From Macropodus opercularis (taxonomy: Eukaryota > Chordata > Actinopteri > Anabantiformes > Osphronemidae), in the NCBI GenBank assembly GCA_030770545.1, contig CM061102.1, forward strand, positions 14,562,501-14,626,500: 64,000 nt of DNA, in the 5' to 3' direction. Shown here piece by piece: positions 49,125-61,506 of this stretch (its first letter is position 1; every line of letters begins with the position of its first letter). The notes under the pieces are model-generated. The model did not search any database and had not been told where the DNA came from. It saw only the letters and a list, made by a program, of their open reading frames with translations. The position numbers and the translations under genes were made by a program.

Positions 49125-49600
49125 CTCCAGCCTGACGGTGGCGCTTGTGCTTTGTTTGTGTGTTAATCTTTGCACCTCCACCACACTTGCACCTGTTTCC
49201 CCTTTTCAGTATATACAGTATGGACACACGTTTGGTTGGTTTGGTCATTGTGGTCCGATCAGGGTTCTTTTGTTCTCTTTCTCTGGTTCTTGTGTCTTGT
49301 TACATTCTCTTGTGTCCCTGGGTTGTAATTTTTGTATGTCTTGGTAGAGTTAAGACTTTGTCTGTATGTTTAACAACCCCTCTAAAAATGTTTTTTTTTG
49401 TATTTGCCATATCTCAGTTCAAAGTGTGTTTGTACCTTCTTGAGCAGTAATTTTAAATTCTTGAATTTAGAGTTTATTTCAATTCAGTTTTTGTTTTGTT
49501 ACTTTGTTTAATCATTGACCATCATGATAAAAACTTCGCCTTGAGTCGCGCATTTGGGTCCATATCAAGTTAGTTTGTCTGGCCACCATTTCTTTCAGGT
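49125..49600. mobile_element. T-rich repeat-like segment, family unclear
   Basis: The T-rich stretch ends with AACTTCGCCTTGAGTCGCGC and then ATTTGGGTCC. A 'CGCATTTGGGTCC' end preceded by a T-rich, GTT-containing stretch is reminiscent of LTR sequences I have seen in teleosts. No primer-binding site, second LTR or gag/pol remnant is visible. The overlapping + frames at 49021-49450 carry no domain. Confidence 0.3.
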
Positions 49601-49649
49601 TAGCAGGATTAGTGCTTTTGGGGCCTAAGACTTTAAATTTGTAGAACTT

Positions 49650-49684
49650 GTTAGTTAGTTAGTTAGTTAAATAGTTAGTTAGTT
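49650..49684. repeat. (TTAG)n tetranucleotide repeat
   Basis: About eight TTAG units with one AAATAG interruption. Confidence 0.85.
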
Positions 49685-50460
49685 GTCAGCATGTAGTGAC
49701 AGGCAAAAGAAGTAACTGCTCTTCCACAGAGGGCAAGCAAACCTTCCACTGCTATCAGCTGGAAGTATCACACTAAATATGGTAATTTGTACATAGTCTT
49801 GAATTGAGTGAGAAGCACAAGGAATAACAATGGATACATATTTGAAAAGAGAAAGTCCTCAATCTGATAGAGAGCCTGGAGAAGACATCTGCATGGTGGG
49901 CAGAAGAAAGCAAACAAGGTGAAATGAAAATGATCTTGCCTTTGGATTTACTTCTACTGGGGAACCAACTGAGCCAGCTCTGCTCCGTCTGGTGTGCGGG
50001 GAACAGTGTCATGGTTCCACGTAAACGTAAACGCCATCTCCAGACAAAGCAGCCGTCCCTTCAAAACAAGAACACGGACTAGTTTGTTGAAATGTGTGAA
50101 CAGACGGAGAAACAGGCAGCGTTACTTAGAAAACCCACCGAGATGATTGAGAAAGCTCTTAAAGCTACCAAATTGCTGAACTCATCGGTAAATCAAAACA
50201 GCCACACACTATAGATGAGACATTGATCCTGTCTGCAAAATGATCTTAAAACCACCATTAAAGAAATATACCAAGTTCCTCTATCAAAAAAAAAAAGAGA
50301 TTAGATCATTATATATTCTTTTTCATTATATATACTCGCATTAGTATTCAAAGCACTTTTACACTGCCTCTCTTTCACCACACCTTTGGGTTCAGTGTCT
50401 TGCCCAAGGGGGGTGGGGGGGGTGGTGAGGGGATTAGGGAGCCAGGAATTCAACCACTGA

Positions 50461-50625
50461 TCCTATGACTGGTGGGTGACTGCTCTTCCCCTTCCTTCCT
50501 GAGCCATTGCCGGTGTGAGTATCTGTGTATGTGGCCCTGTGATAGACTGGCAGCCAAACCAGGGCATACGGTGCCTTGCCTCTTGCCCCAAATGACAGCT
50601 GGGACAGGCGCCAGCACCTTTACGA
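50461..50625 (-). mobile_element. dispersed teleost repeat, copy e
   Basis: GTATCTGTGTATGTGGCCCT, GTGATAGACTGGCAGCCAAA, CAGGGCATACGGTGCCTTGC and CCAAATGACAGCTGGGACAG form the minus-strand version of the 'GTCCATCGCAGGGCC' family. The left flank (50380-50460), with GGTTCAGTGTCTTGCCCAAG and a G-rich run, resembles another common fish repeat ('GGTTCAGTGTCTTGCTCAAGG...CGAACC...'). Confidence 0.7.
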
Positions 50626-53020
50626 GGATAAAGCTGTTCAGATGGTTAGTGGAATTAAGATCATAATAAAAAAGCAATGAGATAAATCTCTATCATTCAC
50701 TCCCTCTTCACCATGCAGGTTTTACACATTTACTAAGAAATTGTCTTCCCTAATTAGATTCAGTGTTTTGACTTTAACTGAGCAGAAATTTCTTCCCTCA
50801 TGTTGAATAATGTTTTTATGCTTTTCAGCAGCATTTTCGAAAGCAATTTTTCACACTGGCCTACTGGGAAAATTAGCTGATACTTGGAATTACACACAGG
50901 AAATCATTATTAAGGCGTAGTGCTAATGGGCTTCACTAACCAAAACTTTCTCAGAGACAAGAGCCTTCACATATCTTCACCATGATGGTGAACCACAAAC
51001 CACACTACCCTGTTACAGAATTAGTGCTGATAACCTGCCCTGCAGCTTGATATGCTCTGGGCTATCAACAATTTTTTTTTTATTTCCATGCAACACAGTA
51101 ACTGGTGTACCAGTCCAGATTTGGTGTATTACAACAGCAATGCGCCAGTGAGAAGATAATAAAAATAATGCTGATCATGCCGTTTTTGTTTCAGTTGATT
51201 ATTTTCTGTTACCCACCATGATGTTACAGCTCCTGGTTTCCCTCGGTGATCAGGGACTTTTACCTAGACATGTCATTTCGTCATTCGTTAGTATGTCATT
51301 ATTATTGTAAGTGATTTTTTGTTTCAGATTTATTTGGTCATGTATGGAAAACAGCCTTTTCCAGCCTTTTGTGTTTTGTAAATCATTATATTTTGTATTT
51401 TTGTTTGGTAGACCTTGGTCTTGGAATCTGGGGTCTAGTTTGTGAGCCTGTTAAGACTGGCCACTGTTTTGTGCATCAGGCTTGAATGGCTTGTTTGCGT
51501 TCACTTTGAACGTTTGTATCAAATTAACTGAGACAGTTTGTTAGTAAGTGTAACATGGGTGGAAGTATCCAGACAGAGGGATGTTCAGGGTTCTTTGCTT
51601 AGACCCAGCCCCAGATAAGCAGATGAAGGTGGATGGGCAGTAGTGGGTGCTCATAAACAATGTCCCTGGAATCTCTTTTTTTTTTACCTAGTGGTAAATG
51701 CATCATCAAATGCAAGCGTCATGCAGTGCAGAAAGGGGAACAGCCTCCTGGTTTGCAGCTCCAGGCGAGAAGAATGAGTAGCAACACTTATCTGGCTTTG
51801 TGGGCCTCATTACAGACAGAGTACATGCAGACCTATCAAATACTGTAGCTCAATTTCAGCTGAATATCTGAATATAATAGGTAACGGCTGTAGTTATATT
51901 CCATTATGTAAATGTCCTGCTGCTCTATAAGTCGTGTGAGTGGCAGTTTCATTTTTGGTGTCTTTTACTGACATTCGCTGTCGATCCCGTCTGCTAAGCG
52001 TTTTATGCGCTGCACATCCTCATGTCATGTCCTCCCTCCACTGCCTGCCCTTTTGTTCTTTGATGTCTTAAACTGCTTCAGTATGTATTTAACCTTCTGT
52101 TGGAGTGTCCATTATTCGTCAGCTGCGGGCGTTTAACATACTGTAGCAAGTTAGAGTTTTTCAAATCCACACAGGACGGGGACCCTCTGGCACCTACTGT
52201 GACAGTAGACACAGAGGCTTTGTGTGTTGATAGACTGCGATTGTGATTTTCATGGTGACACGTTCCTTTTACACGTCATACAGTTACTCTTTAGTGTGGA
52301 TTGAGTATGACATTTAAATTTTTTGCAAAACACACACACAAGCAAACTAACTGAGTGGAAAACGCTGCTTACACTTATTAAATCAGATCTCGTATAATTG
52401 GCTTACGCTGCGTTGAATAGGATAGGAATCTTTAGCATGCTACAGGCGATTGCCTCTCGTGCTGCAGTTGTGCTGCTTGTTCCTCCTTCTTCTCATCTTT
52501 CTTTTGCATCCATTTGCTCATCAAGTGCTTGTGTACATACTTAGCCTGTCGGCTCTTTTTAAACACGTTTGTTTGTACTTTGCAGTGGAAATTATTTTTG
52601 GTACTTGAGTTGACAAAGCATTTGATTCTTCCTTGAGCAGAGTACGTGGTACAGTCAGAAAGGCTTTTTAAATACCTTGAGTAACACTGACATCTGCTGG
52701 GACAGCATGTTGTAACTGTTGAGAATAGCAGAATAGCACTGGGGGTAAATACTGAACTGGTGCTCCTATCTTACCTTTGTTGTGTTTTTTGTTTAGTTCA
52801 TCTACTGTAAAGAGACGCTAAAACACAAGGACATATTGTCGCATGAACTTGAACTGAAATTGTGTGCGTGTGTGATGTGACACAATGTGACGTGATACTT
52901 ATCAGTCACATCAATCAATGTCAAGCGCAGTTTTACGTCATTACACAGAAAAAAGCTGCAACTACATCACAACAACCACATTCAACACAACAACAGGAGC
53001 CAAAGAGTTCACTGCTTTCA

Positions 53021-53059
53021 ACTAATTGCTTATTTCTCTGTCTTTCTTTTTAGGTAAGA
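53021..53059 (+). promoter_or_regulatory. candidate recursive (zero-length exon) splice site
   Basis: In + orientation there is a branch-point-like ACTAAT (53021-53026, branch A at 53025), then a pyrimidine-rich TATTTCTCTGTCTTTCTTTT, the acceptor TAG (53051-53053) and immediately the donor GTAAGAT (53054-53060). The branch A is 28 bases from the acceptor, a normal distance. Splicing of the exon at 21366-21426 to 53053 would regenerate CAG|GTAAGA at the junction, the same donor hexamer as exon 1, allowing a second splicing step. In a scan of 21-64 kb I found no other AG|GT site with both a good tract and a good donor. OPCML and NTM are, to my recollection, among the vertebrate genes with proven recursive splicing. 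Confidence 0.7.
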
Positions 53060-53112
53060 TGACTTTCTGTGTCTCCATCACTGAGGAACAACTGTTGTCT
53101 CTATAGGGTACT
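53054..53112 (+). other. candidate RS-exon (poison exon) after the recursive site
   Basis: The 59 nt from the acceptor to a second donor GTAAGATA at 53113 form a possible cryptic exon. If joined to the exon ending at 21426 in phase 1, it continues GKMTFCVSITEEQLLSL and meets TAG at 53104-53106, so inclusion would give a truncated protein or a transcript subject to decay. 59 is not a multiple of three, so it would also shift frame. In known vertebrate recursive splicing such RS-exons define the site and are normally removed. Inference from sequence only. Confidence 0.55.
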
Positions 53113-54035
53113 GTAAGATAAACTCCCTGATATGCAATCAAAACTAAACACAGATTGTAAATGAGTGTGTACCTCCCGATTGCATGTGTGTACTTTCATA
53201 AACGTGTGTGTGCTGCTTCGCATCTCTCCACCAGTCTCTTGATATGCATCTAGCTAATTTCCAATTCTCTCACTCCAGCGAACACTTTTAGTTTGTCCTG
53301 ACCTTAGTTGTTGCCCAGAGACACGAACAGATCAAGTTCATATTCAAGCATAGTTTTTTTTGAGATGTTACTTTGTGTGTGTGTGTGCGAGCGCACATGT
53401 GCTTTTGCATGTTTGCGGATTTGAGCGATCAGGTGCCATTACAACCTAATTAGGTCCAAATTGCGTTTTGCTACCTTCCGAATACTAATGTTTACCCCTC
53501 CCCCTTCTAATAAAACAACCCCACTGCTCAGAAAACGTGACTCGGCGCTTGATTAGACGAGCCTGAACGACCGCAGCTGAACGTTCGACTTCAGTGAGAA
53601 TCGTCTGACACGTTCGTCTGCCTTATCGAGGACGAAAGCAGCTCAGTGAGCGTGAGACACGTACTGATTTACACCGCCTGCACCATCACGCTGGCAAAGA
53701 CCATGTCATACAATCTTCCTTTGAACAAGGCAATTCTTTTTCTCTTTCCCCCTAAAAAGAACAGCAGATGAATCCTGCCTCCATCTTCGTGATGGTATTT
53801 TGATTTCAGTTTCCCATTTCCAGTTTATCACAGTTTGATAAGGTCACCTCACGCTGTCACCTGCAGTATCCAACTCCATTTACTCCAGCACCCTGAAATG
53901 CTATTATCAATATGAAATATTGCCCAGACAGACTGTGGCTCTTCCAGAAGGGAAAACATCAGTGTTTACTGTTCGGAAATCAAGCCCTTGCCCCAGGTGT
54001 CAGCCGCTATCAGTCTTCTTTTTGGAAAAAAAAAA

Positions 54036-54052
54036 CTAAATAAATAAATAAA
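54036..54052. repeat. short (AATA)n
   Basis: About four AAAT units after a run of nine A residues. Confidence 0.7.
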
Positions 54053-55329
54053 AATCTCTAGCAGAGATTGCTAATCCGCTTCTTGTTTGTAGTGCTGCTG
54101 TGATTCAGCAAAACAAGATTATCCCAGTTGCTGCTTACAGTTTGGACCCAAAGATGAAATGATAAGTGGCCAGAAATATTTATTTTGTTGAATAAACTCC
54201 GATTCATTCCAGTGGACTGCACTTGTTTTAGTAATCGCATAGTAATGGCTTTTCTCAAACGTCCCAGACTGTCAATACATGTATGACGCCAGCTGTGAGA
54301 TATTATGATGGGGATGACCTAGATTCTTTCTTCTTTGAGCTTTTCAGTCATGTTGTGGTAGGTTTTATTCTCTATTTTTATGTATTCATGTATTAGTGTG
54401 TGGCTCTGAAGACAAGTCCTTTTACAGTCTGGCTTAGATGTAATAATTCTATGAAACACGCAAGTAGTGTACATACAGGCCTTGGCAGCTTGGTGGAGTT
54501 TGTAGACTGGTGAAATACAAATGAAATGTTTTCGAACTAATGTATTATAAGTGAATAATTATTTGAGTTGAATATTATTTGGTTGATAGGTGTGACCATT
54601 CTTATTGAGATCTGGGATTAGGTTTTATAAGTCTTCTGTGAAGCAATTGAAGAACCCCAGTCAGAATTCATTTAATGAAAATGCTCTGCCATTATATATG
54701 CGTGACAGCCTGTGAAAATTGAACATAAGACCACGTACAAGTCTCACAAGGCTGAGTTCAAGGAATGAAGCGATGTTTCCTGGCTGGACACAGAAAACGT
54801 GAATAATATTTAATATTATCTCACCAGAAACCTTGTCTTGTACTGTGCAAAAAAATGTCCACTGAATATATTCTCCTGACAAATAATGAATGTTTTCTGT
54901 TCTGTCTCTGTTGTTTAAGTTTGTATATAAACACCTGAAGAATAATTTACAGTAAAAACTTATGTGACTATACTTAAACCTATGTATTCTGGGTCCAGGG
55001 TACATTGTAGATTTTAGAAGCTTTCCTATGGTGCAGTATTGCCATTCATAATATTACACAGTAATCACAATCATTGCATTTATCCCTGCCTTTTAATATT
55101 CTGTGTATGACCACACAGTCTCCTATTTATAGCTACTGTAAACACTAATTAAAATTGATATTGTCGTATCCCTGGTATTTAAACATCAGAAACAGCAAAA
55201 CAATGGGTTCTGCTGTGTCAGCAGCTGTCCGTCCTGAATGAGTGTAATAAGTCAATGCCCCCACATCAAATGCTTGGGTACATGTGCCCACAGAAGAGGA
55301 TGGACATCCCTGCTTGTAACACTGTAAAG

Positions 55330-55354
55330 CTTTGTGGACCCCCCCACCCCCCCG
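55330..55354. repeat. C-rich tract
   Basis: Two to three runs of C interrupted by single A residues (CCCCCCACCCCCCC). A minor G-quadruplex candidate on the minus strand. Confidence 0.7.
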
Positions 55355-55856
55355 ATGCAATATAGAGTCTCCCCTGTGACATGTTTGTGTGTTGACAGAT
55401 ATATGCACACAGTGAGACAGTAACTTCATGGACTCGCACATGCAAGCTTTTAATACTTGCCTCCTCCGCCTCCTTCTTCTAGTTATTCATCATCCCCTTT
55501 GGATATCACAATGAGAATCAGTGTGGCAGTCGGTACAATGGGGAACCAGCTACAGCTGAATCAACTGAGCTTTTATCGTAGCACTGAGACAAAAGTTGCA
55601 TGTCACAACATATCAGTAAGAGCCGGTGCTAATTTCTATAATACTGTATATAGTGTTTCGTTGAGGACTCCTGTGTGATTATTAGCATTTAATGAATGTC
55701 GTTGGGTTAGTTCAATTTTCCTGCACAGGATACTGTAATTAACGCATTATTTGATGAGAGGTGCAGGAAGATGAATACAGAATAGGATCACACCACTAAA
55801 ACGGCTAAGGGTACTGAATGGGGATTACAGCTTGGAACAGCTAGTATAATGTTTGA

Positions 55857-55880
55857 TGTGTGTGTGTGTGTGTGTGTGTG
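55857..55880. repeat. (TG)12 microsatellite
   Basis: Twelve uninterrupted TG units. Confidence 0.93.
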
Positions 55881-58800
55881 GTGCTCCTGCTGGCTTTAAG
55901 ATATGATTAGTCGAGGAAGTGGAAGTCATGTTTCTGTCAGGATTTCGCATCGCAAAGACAAAATACTAATCAATTTCATTTACACCCTGTAATAACTAAT
56001 CAATTCAGATTGTCAATTTAGAAGCATGTTGAGCAGAGCAAGTAGATCATTTGCCACATTCTGCACCGAAGGAAATAATTGATGCATCTCCTGCCTAATT
56101 TCAAATGTGTGAGCTAAAATGTAATTTTATGAAAATGGGCTCGGTATGGCTTTAACACAGCCTGGTAGAGGGTGAAGATGCTGCGTAAGTGATGGTTTAA
56201 ATAAAAATAACATGGATTTACCAGCAGCTGCTGAGAGGTGATGCCAAGTGAATTTATCATATGAGTCATTCATCACAGCAGTTTGGGAATGACTCACTAA
56301 CGCAAACATCCAGGTTTGAATCCAGCCTGCAATTACAAGGTTTTCGTCAAACAAAGGCGTTTAAATGTATTTATTTATTTTTTTATTTTGCATGTCACAG
56401 AAGTGACTGTAGAATATTAAACCCACATATTTGAGTAGATCATACATGCGTCTATGTCCCTGCTACTCCTGCAGAAGAGAGTCAACAGCCTGAAGGTTAT
56501 GGTAATGAAACGTCTCAGTCTGCACTAAGTCTGTGTGCCACTGGGGGGCAAAGTAGCACTATCAACATCTAGCAGCAAGTGACCCATTTTCCAAATGTGA
56601 TGCTCGGCTCATGCATTTGTTGTTGTTGTTGCCCCTTTTTTTGAAATGAAAATATGTACACGAGCGTAAACGTATATCACATCACCATCATCATTTCAGG
56701 CAAACGTTTCGAATGCTGTATCACCACAGCGATATTATTAATAAGACCTAGACATCATATAATGACACCTTGTTTTTAGGCTTAGAGAGAAGAGAATAAG
56801 AGCAGAGCTTACACACGTGTTCATACCTGATTATTGCTGTGTTTGGTGGTGACACGCCGCAGCAGAACACTTTTTATTTATTTACCAGCCCTCCAACAAT
56901 TTCAGTGAAGGTTTCTTTGCAGTCTTAACAGGATTTAAAACTACAGCTATGTGGCCATAAATAATCCACCTCAAGTATCCACTTATACTTCAAAGAGATG
57001 CAGGCTGAAGATTAGCATTTTGCTTTCACTGTTGGGGGAAGCAGCTAAAAATAGTTGTGTTCTAGGGGAAATGCGTTCTTTTGGTGTCAGAGACTGGCTG
57101 CCTGTTCTTGTCTGGATGTTAGTAAGTGCGTCACGATGAACGGCTGAGTATGTCCTCCCAGTCTCCTGTCTGATTTACTGTAGGTCCAATAACTGCTCTC
57201 CCTGGGTGAAGTGTTGATGAGTCTCTAGGAGGTTAATTGAACTACGTTTTCAGTGCTGCGATAGGCAGAAATCACGATGACAAGTAGCAAAGTAGTAGCA
57301 AACCCAGATGAGAAAAAAAATAAAAATACCCGGAACAAATGTTTGAGCAAATGCAGCTCTGAGAGCACAAAGAAGAGAACTTTTTGTCTTTGTAGCACTT
57401 ACACTTAATTACACACAAACCTCTCTTTTCTAGCTGAACCCACGCAAAATATTCGTAATTGCTTGAATGCTTTTTTTCCTGTTACCTACAATAGCTGCAA
57501 ATTGTCACCGTGTAAACACGGTGTTGGTGTAGAAATGTTCTGCTTCTCATAGTTTTGTCTGCACTCAAGGCAACAGCGCAGCTCGTGTTGAGGGACAGCG
57601 CTAGAAAAGGATTCGCATCTCGGTGAAAATTGTGAATGTATTGCCAGTAAAACCAGACAGCTGAATGAATGAATGAGAATGCGTTTAAAAACACTTCAAA
57701 GTTAAGCTGATAAACATGGCACTGTCCTTGTCGCTTCACATCTTCAGGCTGGAATCACAGTGACTCCAAAGTAATTAATGACGTTAATTGGTTACATGCT
57801 CTCTGTGGTTGTGATGTTGATGTTGAATTGTAAGTAAATATAATATAAGTAGAGTTATAGAAAAAAAAGCTTTACTTTAAATGGATTCAATTTATTCTTT
57901 TCACAACCGACATGAACTGTTTATATTACTTCTATTAACTCAGATGCTTTTTTTTTCTTTTATTCCCAGTAAATAACAAAATGTAGAAAGGTTTCTCAGT
58001 CTCGTAGGGGATAACATGACATTGACATGACATAACATTCTGGACATTTCATTTCCTGATTCCAGTTTGCTCTTTGTATGTAGCCTGTTTTGGCTTGGTA
58101 TAATCTTGGAGGCTATAATGGGAGTGAACGAAACTCAGTGATGAAGCGTGAAATCTGCATCAAAAGCTCCTTTCCCAGAGCGGCGATATGAACCGAGAGC
58201 CGGCTTTTCTTGTTGCTCCGTGACAGTACAACAGCTAATGAAAGGCTGTGCGAGTAAAGTAACACTTGGACAACCACATTCATATTCATTAATGCAAAAT
58301 TGAATGTTGGTACAAACACTGGGAGCGTAAACAAAGTTCATTTACAAATGGAGCATACCTGCACTTGAACATACTGTAGCGCGCACAGTCTTCCAGAAAA
58401 GCATCCTGGAGGTGTGCAACATCTTAATAATATATTTCCAAACATCAGCAAGTGATTCATAATTTAACTCAGTGGTTGGTAGCGCCTCTGCCAAAAAAAA
58501 ACTTTTCATACAGAGAACCAAACGCTAATATAACCCGAGTCATTTGGGGAAAGTGGGAGGCTTGTGTTTATCCATACTGCTGAGATAAGTAACTTGAGGG
58601 ACTTCCTGAGGCCTAGGCCTACTTTGTCTAGATGAGGCGAGGAGGAGAAGAAAAGCACAGCAGCTGCCAAGCAGACGGCATGAGGTGGTGTCTGATTCAG
58701 GCAACAAAATCTTTGCGTGATACACAAAGCCCCTAACGTCTGGGGCTTTTAAAGGTCTGCGATTCTTCAGCCTCGTGTCGGCTCTAATGACATATTACCA

Positions 58801-61478
58801 TGTACCTACGTGTCCCGGAGTCAAAAGATTTTCTCTTTGGATAGTTTCTTAGAAATACCTGCATTATTCAAAACTTAGAGGCAACAAAAGAAGTCTTACA
58901 TGTACAAAAAGAATGACAAGGACAAAAAAAAAAAAGCCTTCTCAAGTACATGTTTTTCGATTTAGAATGTTCATCCTGCCACTTCTACATCACTGATAAT
59001 AAGCTGGAATATGGGCCATTTGATGTTTGCATCCCTGCTGGCTTAGGAAATATTGAGTGTTCCAAAGATGATGTTATCTGGTTCCCATCACAGTGAGAGC
59101 ACTGACTATCTAGAGTGTGGCAGATACACAGTGTAAGGACTGTGCGTTAAGGACTTTAAATGGAGGTTTAAATTCTGGACTGTAACCAAACATAGAACAT
59201 TTGACTACATTGTACAATTAATGCAATTTACAGGAATCCTAAAATATCCTTCTAGAGAACAGACAGTTCACTGCTGTGACAAACATAATGGAGCATTACA
59301 GCAGCTAAAAGGCTGGGCGGAAGATGAAAAGCTTAACGGGTTCAAGCAATTTCTCTCTGAGATTAATAAAGTTCTTTGAATCTAAATCTTGGAATGTCTT
59401 TCTCTCCACACTTCAACACGACTTCAAAATAAGGTTATTCTTGCTTTGTGTCTGCCAGAGTGAGGCCTCGCCGGAGGCTGTGATCGACCCGCAGAATTCC
59501 TTCTGGGTCCATTGCAGCTGTGGCCGGAGCAGAGGTTGCAACTGCTCCTGTCCACTTTAAATCAGTTGTTTTGTGTCCTCTGGCAATACAAACTGTTAAA
59601 TTACAGACTGGGGTAGAATATGGGCAGGGTATCTGATTTATTGTGACTCACGAGGTGCTGTCAGGTGTTGGTCTTTGAATCTACATGCAGCGTCTGCGGT
59701 GCTCCTTCAGACGAGTCGGTGAAAACTAAAACATGTGCCAACCGGCGTCTTATTTCCTGCGCTGACAGTGAGAGGCTCAAGTCTGCTCGCTTTTATACTG
59801 AAGGCAAATAGCTACGCTGTTATGAGACACCCCCTCAGACTCTGACAACACCTACACAGCCACATTCAGCCTGCAGAGAGCAGATCTTACTTCTGACTTT
59901 TGAGCACTGTGTCCATGCTGTGTTACTAATGTTAATGACATATATGCTTTTATTCTGTCTGATTGTGATCTGTGCTGGACGCAATTAATAATCATTAATA
60001 ATTAGTGAAGTAGGTGCACGGGAGCTGTAAGCTTAGAAGGTGTTGTGTGGTGGTTTGGGGTTTGCTGGTTTGGTTTTCCGATTTGAGACGCGTTACTGCC
60101 ATCAAATCCAGAAAGAGCTGACACTTTTAACAAAATCGTAAAATGTGTCAGTTCCAACATCTGCTATGTTATTGATGTTCTAATGTAAATAAAATATGTC
60201 TTGGTGAGCTTTGCCAATCATCGCATTTCATTTTTAGTGACATTCACGTGCGTACAATCGAGCTTGTGCTCTCAGAACTAAAAATACCTTCGGATATGGA
60301 TCTCTGCACATCTGTCGAACAAGGCAATCGTATTGCAGTCTGTTATGCTTTGGACAAGAAACATGTGTTTCCTGACTATAGAATTAAGGCCTGCCCACAG
60401 GCACTAATATCCTGACTCCTCATGTATACAAATGAGAAGAAACAGAAGATTAGAGCTAACAAAATAATCCAACCCAACTGAATTAATTCATTTCTGTCAT
60501 TTTCATGAAAAGGTTACTATATAAGCAGGGTTTGTGTGTTGGGTTGTAAATTGTACTGGTCCACATTCATGTGAACTATTTTGACCTTATAATAATTAAT
60601 TAATACATAATTCTTGTTGTTTTTGTTGGCTGTTGTGATATGTGCTGATGCATTTGACTTAATAATTCCACTCTGGTGCCAGCAGGTGTTATGTGAGGGA
60701 CTATCAATGAAAATATCTGTTGTGATCTGCGTACTGGTGAGGAACCAGCAAATAATTCACCATCGCTCACTGTTTACCACCTGTGCAAGCGTAATTCCAG
60801 TTGTATGGCACTGACTGCCCGGTCTGTCAACTTCCTTATCTCAGAATAAAAGTCTCTTGCAACCCTCCGTATACAAGAAATTCAGACTGAAGGCCGAAAC
60901 ATGGAGCCAGTCGGTAAATATATTAGAAAGAGAGATTCAGGTTTATATTCACCTGTCAGAAGCAGGCTGAGGCGTTTAAATCCTCAGCCGTATGCAGAGG
61001 GAGATAATATGGAAGTTCAGAGACTGCCGACCAAATTATTTCAGAGGATTAGCTTCCTGACTGTCATCTCTGTCTTGCTGACTCCCCCGGACAAACAGCA
61101 ACCTCTGCGTTTGAAAGAAGAACAGTAGCCGTACCTCCCCTCAGAACTGGTCATCTCCTCGCAGCGGACGGCACCGAAAAACAAACGGAAACCAGGAGCG
61201 CTCATCTGCTGACTGCAGCTTTAAATGCGCTTTATTTCATTTACACACTCGCATTAAAACTCTTACCGATGAGAGCTGCTGCTAAAGGATGGAGCGGTAA
61301 ACAAACTTAGTGCAGCAATGAAAAACAGCCTTACACACAGTACACAGGGGGGAAAAAAGCAACATTCCCTTGAGTATATTTGTACAAACACACACAATAA
61401 CACCAGCTCTTTCCTGCTCTCTCAACAGGGCACCAAGGCAATAGCTACTGTACACAGCATTGTGATATCAAATTGTAG

Positions 61479-61506
61479 TGCGTGTGTTTGCGTGTGTGTG
61501 TGTGTG
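61479..61506. repeat. imperfect (GT)n
   Basis: GTGCGTGTGTTTGCGTG followed by about six GT units. Confidence 0.85.

Larger units (their letters stand above)
21427..53053 (+). other. first intron, segment 1 (exon donor to recursive splice site)
   Basis: Non-coding. It starts with the donor GTAAGACG at 21427 and ends with the acceptor AG at 53052-53053. No sequence resembling Ig domain 1 (expected motif VTRVAWLNRS) is seen. It contains only microsatellites, decayed mobile elements and unique sequence, listed separately. 27860-28260 and parts of 47640-47860 are uncluttered and may hold conserved enhancers; the first introns of neuronal adhesion genes are often rich in them. Intron status depends on the exon call at 21366. 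Confidence 0.6.
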
